Shown here one piece after another: positions 54,144 to 64,000 of a stretch of 64,000 nt of DNA. The position numbers and the translations under genes are program-made. Below the pieces are notes generated by a model. It worked only from the letters and a program-made list of their open reading frames with translations. It was not told where the DNA came from and did not search any database. Within the stretch, counting starts at the first letter, position 1. Every line of letters starts with the position of its first letter. Origin of the DNA: Ganoderma boninense (Eukaryota > Basidiomycota > Agaricomycetes > Polyporales > Polyporaceae); NCBI GenBank assembly GCA_002900995.3, contig CM035305.1, positions 558,001 to 622,000 of the forward strand, read 5' to 3'.

Positions 54144-55827
54144 CTACGCCCAGACATCAGCCTGCTGCCTCAACACCCGCCACAAAAATAGACGACTCAC
54201 CTCCTCCCTCTCAGACAACTGCAGTTCCTCCCGCTCTAGGACCGCATCTGTCTCCGTTCCACTCATCTCTACGCACGACTGTCGCTCCAAGCTATCAGAA
54301 CAGATACCGATCTTCTTCTCATCCGCTCCAGCAGCCCGCCACGCCCCGGCCGCCGACCACCTGCTGTGCAGCTGCGTGTAGGACCGCGTCCAGACCCACT
54401 TACGCCCGCAATGGGTGAGGAAGACGTGCTGGAGAGTCGGCACCGCGTCGAAGAGCCCCGCTGCGACGCCCTGCAGATCCGTTTCGTGCGCAGCGTGCGT
54501 GTGTGCGGCACCGTCGTCATCCGGGGATGCTGCACTTGGATTCGTCATGACATGGTGGATCTTGTAGTGGAAGACGATGCGGAGGTGCGTGAGGCGGAGA
54601 TGACGCATCGAGCGCATCAGCCCATCCTAAGACGGTGGCTGTTGGTTGGCTTCTACGAATGGTGGTGACTGTAGTACGCACCATGAACTCGGTCCACGAG
54701 AGATTCGATTGACGGCTCGTGTCCATGGTTTGGATGTCGACGGAGGCGAATATGACGAGGTGCGTGAGCTTCGGCCCCATCTCGGCCGAGAAAACCAGCT
54801 CGTCGACGGCGCGCAAGCCGTAGCCAAATAGCAGCGAGAGCCGCAGCTGTACTGGGCAGTTCTCGCGCACGGCGTCAGTGATGAATTGAAGCGACCGTCC
54901 CTCTGACGCTGTCAGGTCCATCCGGCGGATGGGACATCGGAGGCCCATGAGGAACGCCATGTCTGCCTCGCAGACCACGTGGTCAAGGCGCGACCAGGAG
55001 CAGACCTCCTGTGCCTCCAGACTCCGTTGCCGTGCGGCTGCATAGTCCCCGTTGGCAAAATGCGTGTTCAAGTGATCGACAACGAGGGTGTCCAAGCCCG
55101 GAAATAGCCACCAGAGGACGCCTAGGTCGTAGAGGGAGGAGATCGCCTTGGTCTTGAACGTCCGCAGGGCGGTGAAAGGGCTCGTCACGGATGACGGGAA
55201 AAGGTCGAGGGGGAAGTCCTCCAATTCCAGGACTTCGAGCGTCGGAGCGAGATGCGACAGGGCACCGTGCAGAAAGCTTGCGTGGATGTCCGCGGGCTCG
55301 GCAGACTCGATGTGGAGGCGGCGAAGCGGAGACCGGAGGGTGCGGAGAAACCTGTGCAGCCTCGTTCCGTCATAGTTCTCGGAGCGCACGAATAGGTCCC
55401 GGAGCGTGGACACCTCGGCAGCAGCGTCTAAGGCGAGATCTCCCGTGGTAGTTTGGATGCCAAGGGTCTGGAGGTGTGTCGCAGACTCCAAGAGATCGAC
55501 TATATGGTCGGCGGCGGCTTCGGAACGGCTGCGTGCCTCTTCGCTCCCGAGGTTGTAGTAGAATGAATCGAGATTGAGACCGTAGATGTACGGTGCCAGC
55601 GCCTCCGGGTCTCCAAAGATCAACGCGTGAAATCTCGCAACCGCCACACAGTTCGAGAGAACGACTGGGGAGATCCAGAGCCGTCTCTGCAGCGCACCTT
55701 TCCTCAAGGCGGAACAGGTGAGCGAAAACGAGAGGGTGTCGGAGACGTCTGTGAGGAAGTTGCAGACGTGACGGAGCACGTCAAAGTTGAGTCGGGGCTC
55801 TGTTCGAATGCCTTTGTTCTGAGTCAT
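54144..55827 (-). CDS. F-box protein
   Basis: Two exons, 55827-54682 and 54626-54144; 542 residues. An F-box-like segment lies at the N-terminus: RLNFDVLRHVCNFLTDVSDT, LSFSLTCSALRKGALQRRLW. The body is leucine-rich without regular LRRs (LAPTLEVLELEDFPLDLF, LDTLVVDHLNTHF), typical of the large Agaricomycete F-box family. The second exon continues DGLMRSMRHLRLTHLRIVFH. Such proteins are presumed substrate adaptors for SCF ubiquitin ligases; no partner can be named. The start is the first ATG ahead of the F-box. It shares a 500-bp divergent spacer with the zinc-finger gene. Confidence 0.78.
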
Positions 55828-56329
55828 GGATGTCCTTTGTCGGTCAGTGTCAGGAAACGGTGCTTGAGGATGATATTCCGTGACTCCTAGACATAAGCAA
55901 ATGACTGCACTCTGATATCATCAGCGACCAATATAGAGGAATGTAATAGCCACCCAACTCACTGAGTAGTATAATCGGACAATCAGCTATGCAAGCAGAA
56001 GGTGATCGTCTGTAGGATGACCTGCAACAGTTTCAACGGTTATTAAATCTGAAAAGACAGAAATAAAAATCAGTACGTAGACGAAGCCAAGGGGTGAGTA
56101 TGGGTTTTCGCACCGATTTGAGTCGAGGTGGAAGGAGGATGAGATGATGTGACAGGTCGGGTCACACATCGGAGGATGGGCAGAGGCGCCCATCAGCTTT
56201 GCCCAACTCCGCCTCCTCGTCCGCCACCGCCAGCCACCGCCAGCCACCGCCCCTTCTCCCGACCCCGCACGCCCTCTCGCCACCCCCGGGGCCCCCACAA
56301 TAATCATACACGTTCGAGTCCCGCCCACA
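55828..56329. other. Divergent promoter region, F-box / zinc-finger genes
   Basis: About 500 bp. A CAGCCACCGC triplet repeat (56228-56252) lies on the zinc-finger side. No gene is recognised. Confidence 0.45.
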
Positions 56330-58043
56330 ATGGTCAGAGCCCAGGGAAAACAGACGGTGAGCAGCGTGCGATCGTCTGTATATGCGATATTATTATATGC
56401 GCCAGCCACCACGGCTTCTGCTTCGAATCGGTGTGGCTGCCACACCCGCTCGCATCTCCACCCCGTGCCCCATGCTCACATGGCCCCCAGCCCGACGAGA
56501 AGAAGGAGGCCAAAAAGAAGTCCGTCGGCGCTGCTGCGAGCAACGTGAAGAAGAAGCCCGACACTGGCTCATGGCCGTGCAAGATGGACGGCTGCAAGAA
56601 GGTCTTCGCGCGCGAGGCGGACCTCAAGAGGCATCAGCGGACGACCAAGACCCATTCCATACCGGGCTTGTACGTTTCCTTTCTGTCCATCGACCCCTCT
56701 GCGCGTGTGCTGAGCTCGGTCCGGGACCCCCAGCCAATGTCCGCAGTGCGATGCCACCTTCACTCGAGTGCGTCTCCGTCTCCTGCTTTCTTGCGTAGAT
56801 GGGGCCCTAAGTGGCTTCTCGTTTTCCTCCCCACGTCACCACGATACCACAGACGGATGCTCTGCGACGCCATCAGAAGTCCCGCCATAACGGCGTCGTC
56901 ATCGAGCCCATAGAACAGGACAAGGATAAGGACTCCGGAGAAGGCGCATCTTCAGCTTCGCGGTCCCCTAGTCCCGCTGAATCTCCCGCACGAAGTCTAG
57001 CAGATGGCAGCGTCAAAGGATCCCCGTCCGCAGGCCCGTCCAGCAGTGCCGGTGGGTCCTCAGGCCGCGCTTCCAGCTATTATCGCCCGCACACCATGCA
57101 AGATGGCTTTTACGCTGGCTACCATGCTCCTCGTCCGCCACCTGGCATGATGATGGATCCGCATTACCCGCCTCCTCCCATCGGTCTACCGACGTCTGCA
57201 ACGCGTGGAAGTTGGCAGCCAGCTGCCGTGCCCCCACCATGGCCCGGACCGGATGGCCAGCCGCTACCGCCTCCCGGAATGTATATTCCAGCGTCGTACT
57301 ATCCCTCGCCTTACTATCGCCACCCAGGTATGCCTCCGCATTTACCGCAAATCAATCCCGAGCTTCTTGCGCAGTCAAATGGGAACGGAATTGGACCACC
57401 GGAATCTTCGCTGCGCAATACAAGCGCCGACATCCCCAGGGTCAAACGGTCCGCCTCAGCGTCGTCTTCTACAGGCGTCGGGGAACACTCACAACGCGGC
57501 GAAGACGAGGGTCCTGACGAGTCAACACTGATGGCCGCGGCGGCGCTGCAAGCTGTCCTTGCATACCAGAAGGAGAAGGAGCAGGAAGCACGTGAAGCGG
57601 AAGCCCATGCTACCAGTGCTAGCGGGGCCACCGGCAAAGCCTCCACAACCTCTCAGTCGGACAGGCGATCCCTAGAAATATCTTCCCAAGTTGTCCGAGT
57701 AGAACACCCGGCCGACACTGGCCCCTCCGTCGTGCCCACTACTCAGATCGACCCGGAACTCGTTAGCGCAGGAGAACCCAATGGGAAGGGGGTTCTCGCT
57801 CCTGACAGTAAGGAATCAGCGGAAAGAGGTAAAGAGGAAGAGTTCGTATCGGAGGGCGGGACGCCGATGCTGAACCCTGGTGAGCTGGCTACGAAGTCCG
57901 CTACCACTCCTAAGCTGATGGCTTTGCTTGTAGCGGAGCTACTAACACAGGTGGGGTACACCGTCTCCATCTTTCAGTTCCCTAGGTCCTGAATGAGACT
58001 TTCTTTGCAGGAATCCTTGGCGTCGCCTCCACCTGGGTCATGA
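56330..58043 (+). CDS. C2H2 zinc-finger transcription factor (two fingers)
   Basis: First exon 56330-56356 (MVRAQGKQT), a basic Lys-rich exon, then two C2H2 fingers split by introns: WPCKMDGCKKVFAREADLKR with H-x5-H, and FQCPQCDATFTRTDALRRHQ with H-x4-H. The second finger is encoded on three exons whose phases fit exactly. Downstream is a Ser/Pro-rich region (SASRSPSPAESPARS), a Pro/Tyr-rich segment (YYPSPYYRHPGMPPHLP) and a helical LMAAAALQAVLAYQKEKEQE. The last intron (57951-58010) leads to a short tail ESLASPPPGS; reading through instead would give a different C-terminus ending at 57992. Target genes unknown. Confidence 0.82.
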
Positions 58044-58360
58044 CAACTGCTGAGTTTGGGGTCGTTAGCGTATCTTTATACATTTTATGCGCCCTATTGC
58101 ATAGACGGTATGCATATGTATAATAAACCCCGCTGTGGTTATCTATCTCTGGCCCTGTGCAGCTTTGGTTTTGAGGAGCTCACCACTCCTCCGACTGGAG
58201 TTGGGGGTAAGTACATGAGTTTGGGGCGACTATCTTATCTACGCGAGATTATGAGCCCATCGACAGATCTCCCCCGCTGATCAGTCGATTACTGTGTTCT
58301 CTTCTCTTAGACCCTGACTCCCACTTACTCTTTGACGACCCTCACGACCACTCCGAAAAC

Positions 58361-59838
58361 ATGTCCTACCAACTCTTTGCGATGGGCAACCCCCTGCTCG
58401 ACATGCAGGCCACCAATGGCGAGAGTCTCCTCCAAAAGTACGAGCTCAAGTCCAACGACGCTATCTTGGCGGAGGAAAAGCACCAGCCCATGTGCGTTGC
58501 TCTGCATCCTCCTAGTCGGTTTGCATGAGAAATTGACATTACTTCAGTTACCGCGAGCTCGTGGATAAGCACAAGATTGTCTACGTCGCTGGTGGAGCGG
58601 CCCAAAACGCCGCGCGCGGTGCAGCAGTACGTTCTCCCGCTTGGCTCGACACCCGATTCCCTGCACGATTGCCCCCCTGGACTTTTGTTGCGGCACAGTG
58701 GTGCACCGTTGTCTCAGGTTTTGCGGCTGTCTATCACAGCGTTGTCGTTGTAGCCCGCTGCGAGCATGCGGGACAGAGGACCCTCTGGGAAGAATACATA
58801 CATGTGGAGGGAATCGAGTATATTTAGCCCCCCACGGAACGCTTGACTAACGCCTCCCACCCCTCCAGTACGTCCTGCCCCCGAACTCAGTCGTGTACAC
58901 CGGCTGCGTCGGCGACGACGACCTCGCGGAGCAGCTTAAGGCGGCGAACGCGCGCGAGGGCCTCGACCAGCGCTACCTCGTCAAGAAAGGCGAGAAGACG
59001 GGCGCGTGCGCGGTCATCATCACCGGCCACGACCGCTCGCTCGTGACGACGCTCGCGGCGGCGGAGAAGTTCGAGAAGGCGCACCTCGCGTCGCCCGAGG
59101 TCGCGCCGCTCATCGACGCCGCGAAGGTCTTCTACGTCGAGGGCTACTTCCTCACGCACGGCACCGAGTCCGCGCTCGAGGTCGCGAAGAAGGCGTCCGA
59201 GGCGGGCAAGGTGCGTCCCCCCTCCCCAACTCCCGACCCCGACATGCGTCGACGAGTAGGATCCCGCAACTGACACAGGTCCCCTCCGTCCGCAGATCTT
59301 CGTCCTGAACCTCTCCGCGCCGTTCATCCCGCAGTTCTTCGGCGTGCAGCTGCAGCAGATCATGCCGTACGTCGACGTCGTCATCGGGAACGAGACTGAG
59401 GCCGAGGCGTGGGCGAGCGCGAACGGCCTCGCGGACAAGACGGACCTCGCCGCCGTCGGCCGCGCGATCGCGTCCCAGACCAAGGCGAACGCGTCGCGCC
59501 CCCGCACCGTCGTCCTCACGCACGGCCCGAAGTCGACGACGGTCGTGACGGGCGACAACGTCGAGAACCCGAAGGTGTACCCCGTGCACGCGCTGTCCGA
59601 CGCGGAGATCGTGGACACGAACGGCGCGGGCGACGCGTTCGCCGGGGGCTTCCTCGGCGGGCTTGTCCTGGGCAAGAACATCGACGAGTGCGTCGATGCG
59701 GGCCACAAGCTCGGGGCCATGTGTGTGCAGCAGGTGCGTCTGTCATGGACGCTAGCGCGATGGAACACAGAGCTGATACTGATGTGTGCGTTGCAGGTCG
59801 GCCCGACGTACAAGTGGCCCAAGATCTCCATCTTCTGA
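58361..59838 (+). CDS. ADO1: Adenosine kinase
   Basis: About 340 residues, exons beginning at 58361 (MSYQLFAMGNPLLDMQA), then YRELVDKHKIVYVAGGAAQN, VYTGCVGDDDLAEQLKAA, and further exons to the stop at 59838. The PfkB/ribokinase-family signature DTNGAGDAFAGGFLGGL with its catalytic Asp is intact, as are GGAAQNAARGAA (substrate side) and VIGNETEAEAW. It phosphorylates adenosine to AMP, a purine-salvage step that also clears adenosine from the methyl cycle. All introns GT-AG; length is normal for the family. It ends 270 bp from the convergent RNA-repair gene. Confidence 0.96.
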
Positions 59839-60107
59839 ACGGTGCCTATACGTTACTGACAGTGATACCATAACCCATAATGTGTCCTTGCATAGCGCTC
59901 TCAACAGCGTCTTACCTACGGTTCATCCCGTTGTAGCCCTCCTCCCACCTTATAGGAGCTCCATCCATCTGTAGATTACGAGTCAACCATCGTCACATCT
60001 GTAGCAACATACCCGAATGCAAACATACTGTGCTTTCCTATGGAACCCCTTAACTGCCACTTCTGGTTATCCAATATACGACCATACGGAAGGGAGGACG
60101 AGTGGTG

Positions 60108-62860
60108 CTACGTGGGCTCGGTGGATAGTTCTAACGCATTCAGCTGGAGCGGACCCTTCGACCAATGCTCGTTTCCAGCAATGAAGTCCGCGCGGACGAC
60201 CTTGCCACGGGAGACCACCCGACCTTCCCTCTCCACTTTCACGTATACGCCCTCCACCCGGCCCTCGTAGAACATCGAGGGCCGCTGCACCATCTCCCGC
60301 AGCTCTTCCTCCCCCGGCATCTTGCCCTCATGCACGATAGGGACCATCCGAATCGCCGTGTCCCTCAACAGCCCTTCGAGCGTCCGGCGGTCCGCCCACG
60401 AGTCCGTCGACCTGTCGTACAGGTCGAACGCCATGAACCAGTCCGGCAGCCGGGTGTACGGGATCGAGTGCGTCGCGACGAGCCACTCCCCGAACAGGAA
60501 GTATCGCTGCGCGAAGAGCGCGTCGCGGCCGAGCACCCGTATCAGGTCCTCGCGGTGTCTAGAGGGGGCGAGCATCAGTATCTATCTACCATTCATGCCT
60601 TCATGTCAGCGTGTGCTGGCACCCGTATCTGAAACTAGGTATATGTCTGCGATACGGACCTGTCGATCCAGAGCCCGAGCTTGCGGAACTGCGCGTGCGA
60701 TGCTGGGTTCACGTAGTGCGAGCGGTTCTGGACGAGGACCTGGGTGCGGTCCGCCGCGAGCGAGAAGCCCATATTCGCGCCGTCGACCTTCTCAGTGACC
60801 ACCACATGCACGAGCGCATTAGCGCTGCTGCTGATAGGGGGGATGCTCGCGACGATATCGTCGCGCGTCGCGGCGCCGAGGTCCAGGATGTGCGCCGTGC
60901 GCGGGAACTTGAACAGGCCCACCGGGGGAGAGAGGCGCCCCACGAGCTCTTCGGCCGCGGCGAACGAGCGCACGGCGAAGACCGCCTTGAAGCCCTCCGT
61001 GAGCGCCGGCCGCACGAACGCCCCGTGCATCTGCTCCACCGCGTTGCGCACGCGGGTGCCGGGGGGCAGCGTCGGGTGGCCCGCGCGGTTCTGCGCGCGC
61101 GAGACGCACAGCGCGCGGTCGTAGTCGAACCACACGCACACGGGCGCCGCCGCCCAGTGGGCCGCGAGCGCGAGCCACGCCTTGCGCCCCGCGCGCGAGA
61201 CGTTGCAGAGGTCGAGCAGGACGCGGCCCCGGCCCCGGCCCCCGCGCATGTTCCCGACCGCCGTCTCGCACGCGCTGCGGCTGCCCGTGTCGTCCTGCGA
61301 GACGTACGTCCACCCGCGCGGGTCGCGCGCCATCAGCATGCGCGAGAACGTCGACTTGCCCGAGCCCGGGAGGCCGACGAGCACGAACAGATCCGCGTCC
61401 TGGGGCAGCGCACCCTCGCACTGCACGGGGCATGGCGCGGGCTCGGAGACGAGGGCGGGCAGGACGGCGTGGCGCTTCCAGAGCGCGCTGCAGTACTTGG
61501 CGACGAACTCCTCCTGGCGTTCCGTCTCGATGCTCCCGGGCCGGATCGCGCGCAGGGCCGCGATAGCCTGGCTTGCGGACATGGCGGGCTCGGTCCGGCT
61601 GGAGTCGGGCTTCGAGAACCCGTACGCGACGAGGTAGCATGCTGCGACTGTACCAGCACGGCCCTTCCCTCCGCCACAATGGATGAGCATGGGCATGTTG
61701 CGCTCGTCTTCGAGTAAGCGGAGAACCAGGTCCATCTGCTCGATAGTCGGCGGGTGAAAGTTCGAGACTGGGAGGAAGGTGTTGCAAATGTTCTTGGGCC
61801 CAAACCACGCCCAGTTGAGCGGTGTCTCCTCCGTCAGCGTGAGGACATGCCGGATACCGAGGTGCGGCGACGCGAGGGCGTCGATATCTGCCGCGCTTCG
61901 CGGCGTGGACATGAGGGCGATCCGGAAGGGTGTGAGCCACCGGAACCATCGAGGGAGTCGGTAGGACGGTTCTGACGTCGAGGTGGGATGGGGCACGTAC
62001 ACCGGCTCGCGCGCCAGCCGGCAGAGCGATGGGGGTGCTTGCGGCTCGCGGGCGCCCAGCTCCTCGCGGAGCGTGGCAGACCACGGCTCGAGGAGCTCGC
62101 GAGGAGCCTCGTGCAGCTGGCCCCGCTCTGGGTCGGTGGACGCGCAGCCCCACTCTGTGTAGAGCGAGCACTCGTCCATCTTCTTCAGGCAGTATTCTGA
62201 GACCTTCGCGTCGGAGCAGCGCTCAAACGCACAGGCGTACGCGAGCATGGCGAGCTTGTACTGCCCCTCCTTCAGGGCTGCGTCACCCAACCGCAGGAAA
62301 CCGCGTTCCAGCGTTGGCGCGATCTTGCAGAGATCCGTGGCAGTAGCCCTCGCGCGGTCATACTTCCCCTCGAGATGGAACGTGAAGGCGAGATGGTCGA
62401 GGATATCCGGGTTGTTCCTATGGATAGGGAGGTCTGTGGAGGAACATTGGTTGAGCAGTGAGTCTGGGCCTTTGTCGATACTGTGGTCGTCGTGCTGCGA
62501 GAGTGTGATATGGAACTGTTTAGGCTTTAAGCCGACCCGTTTGCGCAGAGTTTGCCCGGCAGCCCAGATCACCACCACGAAGAAGACACCGAGTTGTGGA
62601 TTGCCGCCAACGCCGAGAACATGCAGATGACGAGTGTCGACAGAGTTGAGGGGAGGAAAGCTACCTTTCACCGCATTGTTGCGAGATTCTTCCTCTTCCT
62701 TGGTGCAGAGGGTAATATGAAAGGAGGACGAAGGGTCGAGAATGTGGGGCATGTACTGCGCTTGAACGGAGTTCTTCATGTCCGAAATCTGGTTCCTAGC
62801 GATCTCATCTACTTCAGGCCCGACGAGGGCGAGGTATCTGCGACGCCATTCGAGAGTCAT
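60108..62860 (-). CDS. Multidomain RNA-repair protein: 2H phosphodiesterase, phosphatase, kinase and RNA ligase
   Basis: 883 residues, two exons (62860-60660, 60558-60108). N-terminal 2H phosphodiesterase signature: two FHITL motifs (His 48 and His 117), as in enzymes opening 2',3'-cyclic phosphates. Next a helical TPR-like region (~145-230), a dual-specificity phosphatase with HCGGGKGRAGT (Cys ~394), a P-loop kinase GLPGSGKST (~495) with SQDDTGSRSACE and VLLDLCNVSRAGRKAWLALA, and an Rnl2-like RNA ligase with EKVDGANMGF (Lys ~688), FGEWLVATHSIPY, LPDWFMAFDLYD and EGVYVKV. Order is the reverse of Trl1 (ligase-kinase-CPDase) and adds a phosphatase. The frame is open upstream to an ATG at 63226 (122 more codons), but 62860 has the better context. 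Confidence 0.86.
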
Positions 62861-63539
62861 AGTGTCTAAGGGAGCAGGGTAGGGGGATGGGGGGCGGAGC
62901 TTGGGGTTAGAGGAGGATCCTCTGTAGTGACTTTTTGTACTTACATTAAGATGCCCCTTGCCAGGCTGTGCCGTCAACCGAACGTCACCGGTCATTGTGA
63001 GTCGTCCTCCGCAATGCTGTTCGACGCTATGCAAGCGGAACCCACGTGATACGGTACCGTTTCTGATCTTGACTCTTGAGATAGATTTCTGAGGAAATAG
63101 AGAACCACAGGCGGAACATGACTTCAAGGATGAATGCGTCAGGTTTGTCGTCTTCAAATTCCCCTCCCTGCTATGCCGCATTGTGATAGACTGTAGACAG
63201 AACGCCAAAGGGGCGACGAATGCCATCCTCTGGTGGCTCAACGAGTCATTTACCTTTCAGCAACCGTTGACTGAGCATGAAACTGTCCCGGAAGCGTTCT
63301 ATAGATACAAAAGTTAATGGGGTGAGACCAACCCTAGTGGAAATAAGCTCACCTGGAAGTCATCGCAGACTCCTGCTCTAGCCTGACAGCATCGCAAGGC
63401 ATCATCAGGAATCAGTAACGGTCAGGGATAATAATGCAGAGCCAGAGCTCGATAGATGGATAGACGCATTATACACGAACACATGCAATACTATACAATG
63501 AGATAAGGAGAGGAGACGGACTAGTCAAGAATCCAGATG
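62861..63539. other. Intergenic / promoter of RNA-repair gene
   Basis: Probably promoter and leader of the RNA-repair gene; an in-frame open stretch reaches 63226. A GT donor (GTAAGTAC) at 62945 could mark a 5'-UTR intron. No other gene seen. Confidence 0.45.
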
Positions 63540-63980
63540 TCATGCCTTCACTGGCAAGCAGATGGGTTGGCCAGGAACGAGTTTCTCACACTTGAGATCA
63601 CTGTTTATGTTGAGGATGTCATCCACGGAACATCCACGAGCCTGAGAGAGGTCCCAGCAAGTATCGCCACGGGATATGTGGTATACTTCACTCGTGCCGG
63701 GACAGTGAAAGGTGTCGTGCGGTTCGGAAGTGGAAGAATGAGCCAGCCGAATGACGAGGAGCAGGATGACAGCGACAATGAGGAAGAAGGGGAGGATAAC
63801 ACGATATGCGCTATTACTGCGTCCCGTGTGACCAGAATGGGTGGAGCCATTCTGAACAGGGGGGAGTCCTGCGTGAGTATGGCGATGGAGCACACCCAGC
63901 AGCACCGGGACGCACCGAGTCCACAGCCAAGGGACGATATCCGTCGGGACGGAGGTGAACGCCAATCTCGGCCTCCTCAT
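63540..63980 (-). CDS. Membrane-anchored LysM protein (5' end possibly outside window)
   Basis: From the ATG at 63980 to the stop at 63540, 146 residues; the frame stays open to the window edge, so the N-terminus may be longer. A single TM helix (YRVILPFFLIVAVILLLVIR, about residue 60-80) is followed by an extracellular-side LysM domain: VYHISRGDTCWDLSQARG, then DILNINSDL and LVPGQPICLP. Cys residues match the fungal LysM pattern. LysM binds chitin or peptidoglycan fragments. A single LysM behind a TM anchor suggests a cell-surface or lumenal sensor or anchor rather than a secreted effector; that is inference. Confidence 0.75.
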   Translation of the reverse strand: MRRPRLAFTSVPTDIVPWLWTRCVPVLLGVLHRHTHAGLPPVQNGSTHSGHTGRSNSAYRVILPFFLIVAVILLLVIRLAHSSTSEPHDTFHCPGTSEVYHISRGDTCWDLSQARGCSVDDILNINSDLKCEKLVPGQPICLPVKA

Positions 63981-64000
63981 CGTCAACGTCGTCCGCAGAG

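Noticed and set aside
57951..57992. Zinc-finger protein ending by read-through at 57992
   Set aside because: A GT-AG intron (57951-58010) gives a short ESLASPPPGS tail that fits better; kept only as an alternative.
58887..59831. Long minus-strand open frame across adenosine kinase
   Set aside because: Shadow of a GC-rich conserved coding gene; the plus strand carries the full PfkB signature.
60611..61717. 368-codon plus-strand open frame opposite the RNA-repair gene
   Set aside because: Arg/Ala-rich antisense shadow of a high-GC exon; no family similarity.

Overview
The window comes from a basidiomycete fungus, most likely an Agaricomycete (wood-decay mushroom type). The reasons are dense genes broken by many 50-70 nt GT-AG introns, several FunK1-type kinases, fungal multi-TM and LysM proteins, and a KDZ-superfamily DNA transposon. 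No species is claimed. Gene models were built by hand from splice signals and protein family motifs.

Layout. 1-7 kb: the 3' end of a Ser/Thr kinase, then two tandem minus-strand FunK1 kinases. 7-25 kb: conserved housekeeping block with an ABCA-type ABC transporter (+), a small acidic protein (+), the dynactin large subunit p150Glued (-) and, head to head with it, the TORC1 subunit Raptor/Kog1 (+). 26-30 kb: two tandem multi-TM paralogs. 30-32 kb: a second Ser/Thr kinase (-), an inverted paralog of the one at the left edge that shares even its 3' flank. 34-36 kb: a third FunK1 paralog (+).

36-53 kb: the most striking region. An RNA-dependent RNA polymerase (RNA silencing) gene on the minus strand is split in two by a 13.2-kb insertion. 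The insert has 75-bp terminal inverted repeats (two mismatches), is flanked by a 7-bp direct repeat, and carries the C-terminal part of a KDZ (Kyakuja-Dileera-Zisupton) transposase. A Ty3/gypsy retrotransposon with an uninterrupted 2446-codon gag-pol-chromodomain reading frame and an extra downstream gene sits inside it; the 3' LTR lies in a 100-N assembly gap. Removing the insert rejoins the RdRP reading frame, so the order of events is RdRP, then KDZ, then gypsy. The RdRP also has Asn in place of the first Asp of its DxDGD catalytic motif, which is encoded on a 12-nt micro-exon.

54-64 kb: an F-box protein (-), a C2H2 zinc-finger regulator (+), adenosine kinase (+), a multidomain RNA-repair protein (-) combining 2H phosphodiesterase, phosphatase, polynucleotide kinase and RNA ligase modules in one chain, and a membrane-anchored LysM protein (-).

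Functionally the block mixes core cell biology (dynein-dynactin transport, TORC1 signalling, purine salvage) with fast-evolving accessory genes (FunK1 kinases, multi-TM proteins, F-box) and a transposon hotspot that has broken a genome-defence gene.
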